The notes beneath the pieces are model-generated. The model saw only the letters and a program-made list of their open reading frames with translations, was not told the origin of the DNA and searched no databases. Shown piece by piece: positions 44,504 through 53,810 of a stretch of DNA of 64,000 nt. This stretch comes from Rhodanobacter sp. OK091 (GTDB lineage: Bacteria > Pseudomonadota > Gammaproteobacteria > Xanthomonadales > Rhodanobacteraceae). The position numbers and the translations under genes are program-made. Every line of letters begins with the position of its first letter. The first letter of the stretch is position 1. The stretch is from positions 682,001 through 746,000 of the forward strand of contig NZ_FRCH01000002.1 of NCBI RefSeq assembly GCF_900142825.1, in the 5' to 3' direction.

Positions 44504-45631
44504 ATGGATATCTCCGAACTGCTTGCCGCTATGGCGACGGACCATGCGTCCGACCTCTACCTGAGTCACGGAGCTCCGCCTCTGATGGTCGTCGCCGGCG
44601 TGTCGCGCTATATCGGCGACAGGGCGCTCACACCGGCCGACACACATGCGGTCGCCTATTCAGTGATGAACGACCGGCAGCAGAAGGAATTCGAGGCGAC
44701 GCTGGAGATGAATCTCGGCATCGCGCCGGCGGGGATTGGTCGCTTTCGGGTCAACGTGTATCGGCAGCGCGGGGAGGTGGCGATCGCCATTCGCTACATC
44801 ACGACCGAGATTCCCGACATCGACAGCCTGCGCTTGCCGTCGACGCTGCGCGATTTGGTGATGTTGCCGCGCGGCTTGATTCTGGTGGTGGGTGCAGCTG
44901 GCTCGGGCAAATCGACTACGCTGGCAGCGATGCTCGACTATCGCAATCGCAACCGCGGAGGACACATCCTCACCGTCGAAGATCCCGTCGAATACCTGCA
45001 TCAGCACCGCAAATCGATCATCGACCAACGCGAGGTGGGTATCGACACGCTGAGTTACGCGAACGCGTTGCGCAATGCCATGCGCGAAGCGCCGAACGTG
45101 ATCATGATCGGGGAAATTCGCGACAGGGAAACCATGCAGCAGGCGATCGCCTATGCTGAAACCGGCCATCTATGTCTGTCGACGCTGCATGCCAACAATG
45201 CCAACCAGACACTTGACCGCATTCTGAATTTTTTCCCGGATACGGCGCGGCATCAATTGCTGATCGACCTCTCGCTCAACCTCAAGGCTGTCATTTCACA
45301 GCGACTACTGCTTGCCGTTGACGGTACGCGTGTACCGGCTGTCGAGTTATTGCTCGTCACCGCATACATTTCCGATTTGATCGAGAAGGGCGAAATCGCG
45401 ACCATCCGCGAAGCCATGAAACAGAACAGCGCTGCCGGTATGCAGACCTTCGACCAGGCGTTGTACGCGCTCTATTCGGCCGGCACCATCGGTTATGCCG
45501 AGGCCATCGAACATGCCGATTCCCGCACGGACCTCGCCTTGCAGGTCCGTCTGCAAGGCCCGGCGCCGCAGGAGGTTGCGCCTGGAGTCGTTGATGGGGT
45601 GGACCTGCCTTTGTCCATGCCATTGGGGTGA
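44504..45631 (+). CDS. PilT/PilU-family type IV pilus retraction ATPase (375 aa)
   Basis: Residues 1-100 form the N-terminal PAS-like domain (DISELLAAMATDHASDLYLSHG). Walker A GAAGSGKSTT is at 130-139, an Asp box is in TVEDPVEYLHQ, Walker B is NVIMIGEIRDRETM, and the His box is TGHLCLSTLHANNANQTLDRI. The C-terminal extension of about 30 residues beyond the PilT core favours PilU. It powers pilus retraction and twitching at the inner membrane. GAGGGG precedes the ATG at 44504. No other pilus gene is beside it, so it is an orphan copy or a displaced PilU. Confidence 0.88.
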   Translation: MDISELLAAMATDHASDLYLSHGAPPLMVVAGVSRYIGDRALTPADTHAVAYSVMNDRQQKEFEATLEMNLGIAPAGIGRFRVNVYRQRGEVAIAIRYITTEIPDIDSLRLPSTLRDLVMLPRGLILVVGAAGSGKSTTLAAMLDYRNRNRGGHILTVEDPVEYLHQHRKSIIDQREVGIDTLSYANALRNAMREAPNVIMIGEIRDRETMQQAIAYAETGHLCLSTLHANNANQTLDRILNFFPDTARHQLLIDLSLNLKAVISQRLLLAVDGTRVPAVELLLVTAYISDLIEKGEIATIREAMKQNSAAGMQTFDQALYALYSAGTIGYAEAIEHADSRTDLALQVRLQGPAPQEVAPGVVDGVDLPLSMPLG

Positions 45632-45704
45632 CATGCATACACGGGGCCCGACGCAACATCCAGTACCTTGGCCTCTTATTGCAGAACCGGCATGTGAAAG
45701 ACAC

Positions 45705-46391
45705 TCAGGCCAGGCTCCCTCTGCCATAGACATAGAAATCGGCGAGTGAACCCGTATCGTTGTCCCCGGTGTAGGGGTAGCGATTGGGTATATGGTGGAG
45801 CTGCCGCCAGCCCGGTGCATTCGCGCCCACCCATCGACTGAACTGGCGGTGCCGTACATGCGCGGTCTGGGCCTGCGCCTCGTCTTTATCGGACGAATAG
45901 ATCACGACGTAATCCCGCGCTGCGCCAAACAAGGTCCGCATGTACGTTTCGTACACCTCGTCCTCGGTCAGGTGATAGATCACATCCAGCGATAGCGCGA
46001 GCTGGGCCGTCTGCCCCGCGTAGTCGCGTACCAGCATGAATGCCTTGCTGGCGTCGCCGGCGAAGCGGCGGGCGCAACTTTCGATCGCATCCGGGCTTAT
46101 GTCGAAGCCGAGATAGGACGGATATCTGGCGAGCGTCAATTGATTGCCATCGCCGCAGCCGAACTCGATCACGTCGCGAATGTCGTGACTGGCGACGAAG
46201 TCGTTCAGTATTTCGGCCTTGAATTCAGCGAGTCGGTTGTACGAACCCGCGCCGGAATTGCCGCCTTCGCGGTATCGCTCGATCCAATAGTCCTCCGAAC
46301 CGTGGAAGGGCTTGGGAGGGTTGAACCATTGCCGGTATACGCTGCGCGCGACGGGGCCGATGACGGGAATTCGCTTGATGAAGTCTTTCAT
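45705..46391 (-). CDS. SAM-dependent class I methyltransferase (228 aa)
   Basis: After a short N-terminal basic/hydrophobic stretch the SAM-binding motif I VIEFGCGDGNQLTLA appears near residue 80, followed by YLGFDISPDAIESCARR (motif II) and LALSLDVIYHLTEDEVYETYM (motif IV with post-motif helix). The substrate is not visible. The ATG at 46391 has GGAGC 8 bases before it and was preferred over an upstream in-frame start whose extra residues look non-conserved. It is convergent with the PilU-like gene. Confidence 0.8.
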   Translation of the reverse strand: MKDFIKRIPVIGPVARSVYRQWFNPPKPFHGSEDYWIERYREGGNSGAGSYNRLAEFKAEILNDFVASHDIRDVIEFGCGDGNQLTLARYPSYLGFDISPDAIESCARRFAGDASKAFMLVRDYAGQTAQLALSLDVIYHLTEDEVYETYMRTLFGAARDYVVIYSSDKDEAQAQTAHVRHRQFSRWVGANAPGWRQLHHIPNRYPYTGDNDTGSLADFYVYGRGSLA

Positions 46392-46630
46392 GACAGCGCT
46401 CCAGCAACCTATTTCAGTGCAGAGAGGGCCAAGTCGATCATCTGGCACCACCAACCCGTCAAACGCCGACATGGTCTGCCGCGGAGAGGTTGATCTTCTC
46501 TCATTGGACGATTTACGCCGTCCAGTCTTGCATTTTGGATCTGTATCACCCTGGAACAAAGCGCGGACATCAATGGGTCATCAGCCAATCTCTGGCGGCT
46601 GACTAACGCTGGCGTCCTGGCACGCTCCTT

Positions 46631-47476
46631 TTATCCGTCGTCGGACCGCAGTCGCTCGGGATGGGTATAGACGTTGTGGCTGCCCGGTCGCGCAAAGCCC
46701 ACCAGTGTCATGCCGGCACTACGGGCCAGCTCGATCGCCAGCGCCGTGGGCGCGGAGATAGCCGCCAATAGGCCGACACCGACGCTCGCCGCTTTGGTCA
46801 CCATCTCGTAGCTGGCGCGGCTGGTCAGCAGAACCAACCCGGCGTCGGGCGCGACGCCGGCGCGGTACATGGCGCCGATCAACTTGTCCAATGCATTGTG
46901 CCGACCCACGTCCTCGCGTGCCAACACGATGTTGCCGTCCAGATCTGCCCAGGCCGCCGCGTGTATCGCACCCGTGGCGGCGTTCATCGGTTGATACAAG
47001 GACAGCCCGGCCAATGCGCGCTCCAACGCAGCACGACGGATGTATGCGCAGCCTATGACATGGCGAGGCTGGTGCACGGCGTCTTCCAGTTGACGCGTAC
47101 CGCAGATGCCGCAACCGCCGCGGCCCGGTAGCCATCGTTCCCGCTGGCGGTCGAGCTGGGCGGCTGGTGCGCCTTCGGCCACCGTCATCGCCAGCTCGAT
47201 GCCTTCCAGCAAACGACGTTGCTCGATGGCGCGCAGATCGCTGGCGCTCCGAATCAAACCCTCGCTGAGCGAAAAGCCCAGCGCGAAGTCCTCCAGGTCA
47301 TGCGGCGTAGCCATCATCACCGCGAAGGACACACCGTTATAGAGCATCGCCACGGGCATCTCTTCGGCGACACGGTCGTCAAGCCGCTCGATACGGCCAT
47401 CGCGCCAACGTTCGATGCCGCGCAGGACATAGCCTGGCGAGGGCTTGTCCGGGTCGGGTGGAGTCGCTGGGGTCAT
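46631..47476 (-). CDS. fdhD: Formate dehydrogenase accessory sulfurtransferase FdhD
   Basis: The protein has DDRVAEEMPVAMLYNGVSFAVMMATPHDLEDFALGFSLSEG in its N-terminal half and the catalytic cysteine loop RGGCGICG (C122, C125 from this start), then EDVGRHNALDKLIGA. FdhD moves sulfur from the IscS cysteine desulfurase to the molybdenum cofactor of formate dehydrogenases. The start is uncertain: the ATG at 47476 is used here, and one at 47500 is also in frame. It diverges from modA, and an FdhF-like enzyme is encoded about 10 kb away. Confidence 0.92.
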   Translation of the reverse strand: MTPATPPDPDKPSPGYVLRGIERWRDGRIERLDDRVAEEMPVAMLYNGVSFAVMMATPHDLEDFALGFSLSEGLIRSASDLRAIEQRRLLEGIELAMTVAEGAPAAQLDRQRERWLPGRGGCGICGTRQLEDAVHQPRHVIGCAYIRRAALERALAGLSLYQPMNAATGAIHAAAWADLDGNIVLAREDVGRHNALDKLIGAMYRAGVAPDAGLVLLTSRASYEMVTKAASVGVGLLAAISAPTALAIELARSAGMTLVGFARPGSHNVYTHPERLRSDDG

Positions 47477-47560
47477 ACGGGCATCATAGCGACACGGCAT
47501 CCTTCTGCAGCGACCTGTGGCAGGCTCCTGCTTGCGCGATCCTTGTTGGAATCCCAGAAC

Positions 47561-48352
47561 ATGATCAAGATGCGTGCTCTACTCGGGGGGCTGTTTGCCT
47601 TGGCGCTGATGTTATCCACGCACGCAACGTATGCCGGCCAACCCAGGCATATGACGATCGCAGCGGCCGCCGACCTGCGTTATGCGCTGGATGCCGTCAT
47701 CACCACTTACCAGCGGATGCACCCGCAGGACGTCATCGAAGTCACTTACGGCTCCTCCGGCAAATTGCTCGCGCAGATCGAGCAGGGCGCGCCGTTCGAA
47801 CTGTTCTTTTCGGCCGACAGCGAATATCCGAAACAGCTAGTGGCAGCCGGTGCCGCCAGCGGCGATCCGGTGCCATATGCCCTGGGCCACATCGTGATCT
47901 GGAGCGCTGGCGTCGATGCCGGCAAGTTGACCGTGGCGGATCTGGCCCGGTCATCATTCGACCGCATTGCCATCGCCAACCCCGAGCATGCGCCGTACGG
48001 CAAGCGTGCCGAGCAGGCACTGCGCGCGGCCGGCGTATGGGATGCAGTGCAGCCGCGGTTGATCTACGGCGACAATATTGCGCAGACCGCGCAGTTCGTC
48101 GCCAGCGGCAATGCCAAGGTCGGCATCATCGCCCAATCGCTCGCATTGAATCCCCAGATGGCGAAGAAAGGCAGCTATGCGGTCATCCCGGCATCGCTTT
48201 ATCAACCGTTGCTGCAGAGCTTCGTGGTGACTCGGCGTGGCGCCGGCAACACGCTTGCCCACGACTTTGCGCAGTACGTGCAAGGTGCAGAGGCGCGCGG
48301 CGTCCTCAGCCGTTACGGCTTCAGCCTGCCCAGCGCCGCCGTGGAGCACTGA
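47561..48352 (+). CDS. modA: Molybdate ABC transporter, periplasmic binding protein ModA
   Basis: A 263-residue exported protein with a signal peptide to about residue 26 (LALMLSTHATYA-G). The mature part has IAAAADLRYALD, TYGSSGKLLAQIEQGAPFELFFSAD and GDNIAQTAQFVASGNAKVGIIA, the molybdate/tungstate-binding signature. It hands the anion to ModB. It opens the 9-kb molybdenum cofactor operon, with modB starting 6 bases after its stop. Confidence 0.95.
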   Translation: MIKMRALLGGLFALALMLSTHATYAGQPRHMTIAAAADLRYALDAVITTYQRMHPQDVIEVTYGSSGKLLAQIEQGAPFELFFSADSEYPKQLVAAGAASGDPVPYALGHIVIWSAGVDAGKLTVADLARSSFDRIAIANPEHAPYGKRAEQALRAAGVWDAVQPRLIYGDNIAQTAQFVASGNAKVGIIAQSLALNPQMAKKGSYAVIPASLYQPLLQSFVVTRRGAGNTLAHDFAQYVQGAEARGVLSRYGFSLPSAAVEH

Positions 48353-48358
48353 ACCTCC

Positions 48359-49045
48359 ATGGCCGGACTATCTGCCGAAGACTGGGCCGCATTTGCCTTG
48401 ACCATGCGTCTGGCGGTGACGGTTACCGTTCTGCTGCTGCTGCTCGGTACGCCGCTCGCCTGGTGGCTGGCACGTGGCCGTACCGCGTGGCGGCGCCCGG
48501 TTTCGGCCCTGGTCACGTTGCCGCTGGTATTGCCGCCCACGGTGCTGGGCTTCTACTTGTTGTTACTGCTTGGCCCGCAAGGTGCCGGTGGCCGGCTCAC
48601 GACAGCACTGGGTCTGGGTACGCTGCCTTTCACGTTTGCCGGTCTGGTGGTGGCCTCGATGCTGTACTCGCTGCCGTTCGTGGTGCAGCCGCTGCAGAAT
48701 GCATTCGAGGCCATCGGCCAGCGCCCATTCGACGTGGCGGCAAACCTTGGGGCGGGGCCGCTGGACCGGTTCTTTTCGGTGGCGTTGCCGCTGGCCTGGC
48801 CAGGTTTTCTGACGGCGGCCGTACTCGGTTTCGCCCATACCGTCGGCGAATTCGGCGTGGTGTTGATGATAGGCGGCAATATCCCCGGCCAGACCCGCGT
48901 GTTGTCGATGCGCATCTACGATCATGTCGAGGCCAGCGAATACCTGCAGGCGCATGCCCTCTCGCTGTACCTGCTGGCTTTTTCCTTCGCTGCCTTGCTC
49001 GCCATGCATCTGTTGCGTCCGCGTCGGCTGATGGCCCATGACTGA
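48359..49045 (+). CDS. modB: Molybdate ABC transporter permease ModB
   Basis: A 228-residue inner-membrane protein with about five hydrophobic helices, [25 protein letters not shown], an EAA-like loop ([19 protein letters not shown]) and [18 protein letters not shown]. It forms the molybdate channel as a dimer. Its 3' end overlaps modC by 8 bases, indicating coupled translation. Confidence 0.95.
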   Translation: MAGLSAEDWAAFALTMRLAVTVTVLLLLLGTPLAWWLARGRTAWRRPVSALVTLPLVLPPTVLGFYLLLLLGPQGAGGRLTTALGLGTLPFTFAGLVVASMLYSLPFVVQPLQNAFEAIGQRPFDVAANLGAGPLDRFFSVALPLAWPGFLTAAVLGFAHTVGEFGVVLMIGGNIPGQTRVLSMRIYDHVEASEYLQAHALSLYLLAFSFAALLAMHLLRPRRLMAHD

Positions 49046-50129
49046 AGTCGCCTCCGGCTTGCAGGTGCAGTTGCATTACCAGCGCGGCGATTTCGCACTG
49101 AATGTGGATATCAGCGTGCCGCCACGAGGCATTACGGCGCTGTTTGGCCCATCCGGAGCCGGCAAGACCACATGCCTGCGCGCCATCGCCGGACTCGACC
49201 CGGATATCGAAGGCCGCATCGTTTTCGCCGGCGACGTCTGGCAGGACAGTTCGACCAGGCGCCTCGTGCCGGCGCATCGGCGTCGTATCGGTTACGTCTT
49301 CCAGGAAGCGAGCCTGTTTCCGCATCTTTCGGTGTCCGGCAACCTCGATTACGGCCGGCGACGCGCCGGGCGCAATCTGCCTGTCGATCGTGAGGCATGG
49401 CTGGAACGGTTTGGCGTCAACCACTTGCTCGCACGCAAGGTGGACAGATTGTCTGGCGGGGAGCGACAGCGTGTGGCGATCGTGCGAGCACTTCTCAGCG
49501 ATCCGGTCCTGCTGCTGCTCGACGAACCGCTGTCGGCACTCGACGCGTCTGCACGCAGCGAACTGCTTGGCTATCTCGAACAACTGCATGCGGAACTCGC
49601 CGTGCCGACGATCTATGTCAGCCACGCCATCGATGAAGTGGCCCGACTCGCCGACCATCTGGTGGTGATGGATGCCGGCAGCGTCCTGTCGCAAGGCTCC
49701 CTGCAGGCAACACTGGCACGCGGCGAGCTGCCCCTGGCAATGAGCGATCAGCTCGGCGTTGCGATCGAAGGGCAGGTCGTTGCCCAGGATCCGGTCGATC
49801 ACCTCATCGAACTGGCGTTCGAAGGTGGCCGCCTGTGGTTGCCGCAACGTGCGGAGCGTGTGGGCGATCGCCTGCGCTGCCGGATCAGTGCCCGCGACGT
49901 CGCACTCAGTACCGGTGCCCCAGCGGCGGGTTCCAGCGCACTCAATGTCTTGGAAGCGGTGGTCGTGGGGATGATGGATGCCGCGCACCCTTCGCAGTGC
50001 ATCGTGCGGCTGGATGTTCACGGCACGGTATTGCTGGCCAGCATTACGCGGCGCTCCTTGCGGACATTGGCTTTGGCCCCCGGCTCGCGCGTGTGGGCCC
50101 AGGTCAAGGCCACGGCGCTAGGCACATGA
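49038..50129 (+). CDS. modC: Molybdate ABC transporter ATP-binding protein ModC
   Basis: A 363-residue ATPase. It has Walker [10 protein letters not shown] (37-45), Q-loop [13 protein letters not shown], signature [11 protein letters not shown], Walker [13 protein letters not shown] and switch His in [12 protein letters not shown]-terminal Mop/TOBE domain (about 290-360, [15 protein letters not shown]...) can bind molybdate and trans-inhibit transport, as known for ModC. It overlaps modB by 8 bases. Confidence 0.95.
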   Translation: MTEVASGLQVQLHYQRGDFALNVDISVPPRGITALFGPSGAGKTTCLRAIAGLDPDIEGRIVFAGDVWQDSSTRRLVPAHRRRIGYVFQEASLFPHLSVSGNLDYGRRRAGRNLPVDREAWLERFGVNHLLARKVDRLSGGERQRVAIVRALLSDPVLLLLDEPLSALDASARSELLGYLEQLHAELAVPTIYVSHAIDEVARLADHLVVMDAGSVLSQGSLQATLARGELPLAMSDQLGVAIEGQVVAQDPVDHLIELAFEGGRLWLPQRAERVGDRLRCRISARDVALSTGAPAAGSSALNVLEAVVVGMMDAAHPSQCIVRLDVHGTVLLASITRRSLRTLALAPGSRVWAQVKATALGT

Positions 50130-50223
50130 GTTGGCAGGCGGTTGTCAAAGTGGTGGGGCGCCGCCATGATTTCTCCCTTGGCACTGCATGTGCTGCCGTT
50201 GCGGATAACAGGCGTCCATCCCC

Positions 50224-51426
50224 ATGAGCGAGCTTCTCACTGTCGCCGATGCCGAACAGCTGATTCGGCAGGCGATGCCCGTGTTCGGCACGGAACGCGT
50301 GGCACTGGATGCGGCAGCGGGACGCGTGCTTCGGCAAGTCGTGCGTGCCGAGCGGGATCAGCCGCCGTTCGACCGGGTGATGATGGATGGCATCGCCATC
50401 GCGACGAGTGTTGGCGGGCGGCGTCGTTTCCGGCAGAGCGGGTTGCAACTTGCCGGGATGACGCAACAGACTCTCGACGATACGGATACGTGCATCGAGG
50501 TCACTACCGGCGCGATGCTGCCGCGTGGTTGCGATACCGTCGTTCCGGTCGAACAAACGCGACGCGACGGCGAACATTACCTGCTTGCCGAAGGCTATGC
50601 GCCGGCGGTTGGGCAGTTCGTGCATCCGCGTGGTTCTGATTGCCGCTCGGGTGACGTGCTGCTCGACCCGGGCATGCGCCTGCGTGGCCCCGAGATCGCC
50701 GTGCTTGCCGCCAATGGCGTGACCGAGGTCGAGGTGGCCGCGATGCCGTCGGTGACGGTTGTCGCCACCGGCGACGAACTGGCTGGCGTCGATCAGCCTC
50801 TGCTGGAAGGGCAGATTCGTGGCTCCAACGATCGCGCGCTGGCTGCTGCACTGCGCGTACGCGGGTTCGATGACATACAACTGGCGCGGGTCGCGGATGA
50901 CCTGGTTGCCACCACGGCTACCCTGGCCGAGCTGCTGCGGACGCGCCAGGTGCTGGTGCTTTCCGGTGGCGTTTCCGTTGGGCAGCGCGATTACGTGCCC
51001 GAGGCGCTGCGTATGCTGGGTGTACGCCAGGTGCTGCATCGGATCGCGCAGCGCCCCGGCAAGCCCATGTGGTTCGGCATCGGGCCGCAAGGGCAGGTGG
51101 TGTTTGCATTGCCGGGCAATCCGGTGTCGGCGCTGGTTTGTGCCGTACGCTACCTGTTGCCGGCGTTGCAATCGGCAACCGGGCTGGCCGCCGAACTGCC
51201 CATGCAGGTTTGTATGGAAAGCGCGGTGGATACCAGCCCTGCCTTGACGTTTTTTGTACCAGTCCGTGTCCACCATGACTCTACCGGACGGGCCATGGCC
51301 ACTCCCTTGCCGCCGGGCACCTCGGGCGATTTCTCCTCGCTGCCGCGCACGCACGGTTTCGTGGAATTACCGCCCGGACTCGCCTTCGCACCAGCCGGTA
51401 CGATGGCTACCTTTTATCGTTGGTGA
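50224..51426 (+). CDS. moeA: Molybdopterin molybdotransferase MoeA (first copy, divergent)
   Basis: A 400-residue protein. It has the MoeA domain I/II entrance PPFDRVMMDGIAI, TGAMLPRGCDTVVPVEQT, GSDCRSGDVLLDPG, the MoCF-binding domain VTVVATGDEL and VLSGGVSVGQRDYV, and a C-terminal PVRVHH...GTSGDFSSL domain. MoeA inserts molybdenum into adenylylated molybdopterin. The usual MDGYA is MDGIA here, a visible departure from the second MoeA downstream. It follows modC by 94 bases and precedes moaA by one base. Confidence 0.9.
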   Translation: MSELLTVADAEQLIRQAMPVFGTERVALDAAAGRVLRQVVRAERDQPPFDRVMMDGIAIATSVGGRRRFRQSGLQLAGMTQQTLDDTDTCIEVTTGAMLPRGCDTVVPVEQTRRDGEHYLLAEGYAPAVGQFVHPRGSDCRSGDVLLDPGMRLRGPEIAVLAANGVTEVEVAAMPSVTVVATGDELAGVDQPLLEGQIRGSNDRALAAALRVRGFDDIQLARVADDLVATTATLAELLRTRQVLVLSGGVSVGQRDYVPEALRMLGVRQVLHRIAQRPGKPMWFGIGPQGQVVFALPGNPVSALVCAVRYLLPALQSATGLAAELPMQVCMESAVDTSPALTFFVPVRVHHDSTGRAMATPLPPGTSGDFSSLPRTHGFVELPPGLAFAPAGTMATFYRW

Positions 51427-51427
51427 C

Positions 51428-52483
51428 ATGACCGTTTTCCAAGCCATTGCCGATCTGCCAGTCCCGCAGGCGCTTCCGCGGGATCAGCGGGGCCGTGCCC
51501 TGCACGACCTGCGCATTTCGGTGATGGACCGCTGCAACTTCCGCTGCCCGTACTGCATGCCGGAAGCGACCTACGGTGAGCACTTCACCTTCCTGCGCAA
51601 TGACGAGCGGCTGGGCTTCGGCGAAATCGAACGGCTGTGTCGCGTGGCGGCGGAGCTGGGCGTCAGCAAACTGCGCCTGACCGGTGGTGAGCCCTTGTTG
51701 CGCCCGAACCTCGTCGAGCTGGTCGCGCGGCTACGTCGTATCGACGGCATCGACGACCTGGCGATGACGACCAACGGCGTACTGCTGGGTCGCCACGCTG
51801 CCGAGCTGCGCGACGCTGGCCTCGACCGCATCACGATCAGCCTGGATACACTCGATCCGGCGCTGTTCCATCGCATGAGCGGCAATCGCGGTGCATTGCA
51901 CGATGTGCTCGATGGCATCGAGGCGGCGCAGCAGGCGAATTTCCCGCAGGGCATCAAGCTCAACACCGTGATCCAGCGTGGAGTCAACGAACATACCGTG
52001 GCTGACCTGGTCGAGCGATTCCGCGGCAGCGGCATCGTGCTGCGTTTCATCGAATACATGGACGTCGGCAACCGCAATGACTGGAGCGCCGAGGCGGTGG
52101 TGCCCTCACGCGAGCTGATCGAGCGCATCGACGCACGCTGGCCACTGGAAGCCCTGCCTGCACAATACGCGGGCGAGGTGGCCACGCGTTTCCGATTCCG
52201 CGATGGCGCCGGCGAGATCGGGGTGATCTCCTCGGTCAGCGCGCCGTTCTGTGGTGGCTGCACACGGGCGCGCCTGTCCTCGGAAGGAACGCTCTATACG
52301 TGCCTGTTCGCCACCCAGGGCACGGACTTGCGCGGACTGCTGCGCGAAGGCGCCAGTGACGACATGCTGCGCGAGAAATTGCGAGAGACCTGGTCGCGCC
52401 GAACGGATCGCTACAGCGAGGAGCGCGCCGAGCAACGCCAGCATTCTCGCCGTAAAATCGAAATGCATTACATCGGAGGTTAG
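51428..52483 (+). CDS. moaA: GTP 3',8-cyclase MoaA
   Basis: A 351-residue radical SAM enzyme. The N-terminal cluster is CNFRCPYC (C36, C40, C43), the SAM region is LRLTGGEPLL, the C-terminal GTP-binding [4Fe-4S] cluster is CGGCTRARLSSEGTLYTC, and the conserved C-terminal Gly-Gly is present (HYIGG). It performs the first step of molybdopterin synthesis with MoaC. The ATG at 51428 begins one base after the moeA stop; longer in-frame starts would run inside moeA. Confidence 0.96.
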   Translation: MTVFQAIADLPVPQALPRDQRGRALHDLRISVMDRCNFRCPYCMPEATYGEHFTFLRNDERLGFGEIERLCRVAAELGVSKLRLTGGEPLLRPNLVELVARLRRIDGIDDLAMTTNGVLLGRHAAELRDAGLDRITISLDTLDPALFHRMSGNRGALHDVLDGIEAAQQANFPQGIKLNTVIQRGVNEHTVADLVERFRGSGIVLRFIEYMDVGNRNDWSAEAVVPSRELIERIDARWPLEALPAQYAGEVATRFRFRDGAGEIGVISSVSAPFCGGCTRARLSSEGTLYTCLFATQGTDLRGLLREGASDDMLREKLRETWSRRTDRYSEERAEQRQHSRRKIEMHYIGG

Positions 52484-52486
52484 GAC

Positions 52487-52972
52487 ATGCTCTCGCACGT
52501 TGACGACGCGCAGCAGCCGCGCATGGTAGATGTCGGCGCCAAGCAGGCCACGCAGCGCGTGGCGCAGGCGCGTGCGCGCGTGACGTTTCCGGACGACGTG
52601 GCCGCGGCACTGCATGCTGCCGGCTACGTCACCCCGAAAGGCGCCGTGCTGACCGTGGCGCATATCGCCGGGGTGATGGGTGCCAAGGCCACGCCGCAAC
52701 TGATTCCGCTCTGCCATCCGCTGAGCCTGGACAAATGCGATGTCGTGATCCGCATGGAGGGCAACGACGCCTTGATCGACTGCACCGTATCCTGTCTGGG
52801 CCGTACCGGCGTGGAGATGGAAGCGCTGACCGGCGCGAGCATCGCCGCGTTGACGATCTACGACATGTGCAAGGCGATGTCGCATGACATAGTCATCGGC
52901 GACATCCGCCTGATCAGGAAAACCGGCGGCAAGCGCGACGTCGACCATTCGGCCGGGGCAGGTGCCACATGA
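52487..52972 (+). CDS. moaC: Cyclic pyranopterin monophosphate synthase MoaC
   Basis: A 161-residue protein with MVDVGAKQATQRVA, PKGAVLTVAHIAGVMGAK, LIPLCHPL (catalytic His region), GVEMEALTG and YDMCKA. It converts the MoaA product into cyclic pyranopterin monophosphate. It lies 3 bases after moaA and its stop overlaps mobA by 4 bases. Confidence 0.96.
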   Translation: MLSHVDDAQQPRMVDVGAKQATQRVAQARARVTFPDDVAAALHAAGYVTPKGAVLTVAHIAGVMGAKATPQLIPLCHPLSLDKCDVVIRMEGNDALIDCTVSCLGRTGVEMEALTGASIAALTIYDMCKAMSHDIVIGDIRLIRKTGGKRDVDHSAGAGAT

Positions 52973-53571
52973 GTGCCGTCGTTGCACCTCCGATCTACGG
53001 GCTGCTGCTTTCCGGCGGCGCCAGCCGGCGCATGCAGCGCGACAAGGCACAGCTTGCCTACGCAGGTCAGCCGCAATTGATGCGCGCATGGCATCTGCTG
53101 GAAACCGTGACGGAACGTGCCTTCGTCTCGGTACGTGCCGAGCAGCGTGACGACCCGTTGAGAGCTGGTTTGCCACAGATCGTCGATGGCTACGAGGCCA
53201 TCGGCCCTGCCGCAGGCATTCTCTCTGCACAGCAGACCTACCCGGATGTCGCATGGCTGGTCATCGCCTGCGACTTGCCACTGCTGAACCGGGCCACGCT
53301 GCAGACCCTGCTCGATGCGCGTGATTCAAGCAGCAATGCCACGGCTTTCACCAGCCGTTTCGATGGACTGCCCGAACCGCTTTGCGCACTGTGGGAGCCC
53401 TCCAGCCATGAGCTGCTGAAGCATCGTGTCGACGGTGGCAGCTACTGCCCACGCAAGGCGTTGATCCTGTCGCGCACGAAGCTGCTGCCGGCACCTGGCG
53501 ATGCGCTGGACAACATCAATACCCCGGAAGAATTCGAACAGATGCAACGCCAGATCGAGACGGCGTCATGA
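52969..53571 (+). CDS. mobA: Molybdenum cofactor guanylyltransferase MobA-type
   Basis: A 200-residue nucleotidyltransferase with the N-terminal GTP loop LLLSGGASRRMQRDKAQL, acidic metal motif VIACDLPLL and NINTPEEF at the C-terminus. It attaches GMP to Moco to form the bis-MGD cofactor of DMSO-reductase-family enzymes such as the FdhF-like protein in this window. It overlaps moaC and moaD by 4 bases each. Confidence 0.9.
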   Translation: MSAVVAPPIYGLLLSGGASRRMQRDKAQLAYAGQPQLMRAWHLLETVTERAFVSVRAEQRDDPLRAGLPQIVDGYEAIGPAAGILSAQQTYPDVAWLVIACDLPLLNRATLQTLLDARDSSSNATAFTSRFDGLPEPLCALWEPSSHELLKHRVDGGSYCPRKALILSRTKLLPAPGDALDNINTPEEFEQMQRQIETAS

Positions 53572-53810
53572 CGACCGTCACCTTGCAGTACTACGCACAG
53601 CTGCGCGAGCAGGCGCGCACCAGCGGCGAGCAGGTCATCACCTCCGCCACGTCGCTGCACGATCTGTACGAGGAGCTGCGGGCACGCCACGGTTTCACCT
53701 TATCCGCCGATGCACTCAAAGTCGCAGTGAATGCCCAGTTCAGCGACTGGAACAGGACGCTGCGAGACGGTGATACGGTGGTCTTCATTCCGCCGGTAGC
53801 CGGCGGATGA
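53568..53810 (+). CDS. moaD: Molybdopterin synthase sulfur-carrier subunit MoaD
   Basis: An 80-residue ubiquitin-fold protein starting TTVTLQYYAQLREQ and ending in the activated VAGG tail. The C-terminal glycine carries a thiocarboxylate that MoaE uses. It overlaps the downstream fusion gene by 4 bases. Confidence 0.95.
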   Translation: MTTVTLQYYAQLREQARTSGEQVITSATSLHDLYEELRARHGFTLSADALKVAVNAQFSDWNRTLRDGDTVVFIPPVAGG

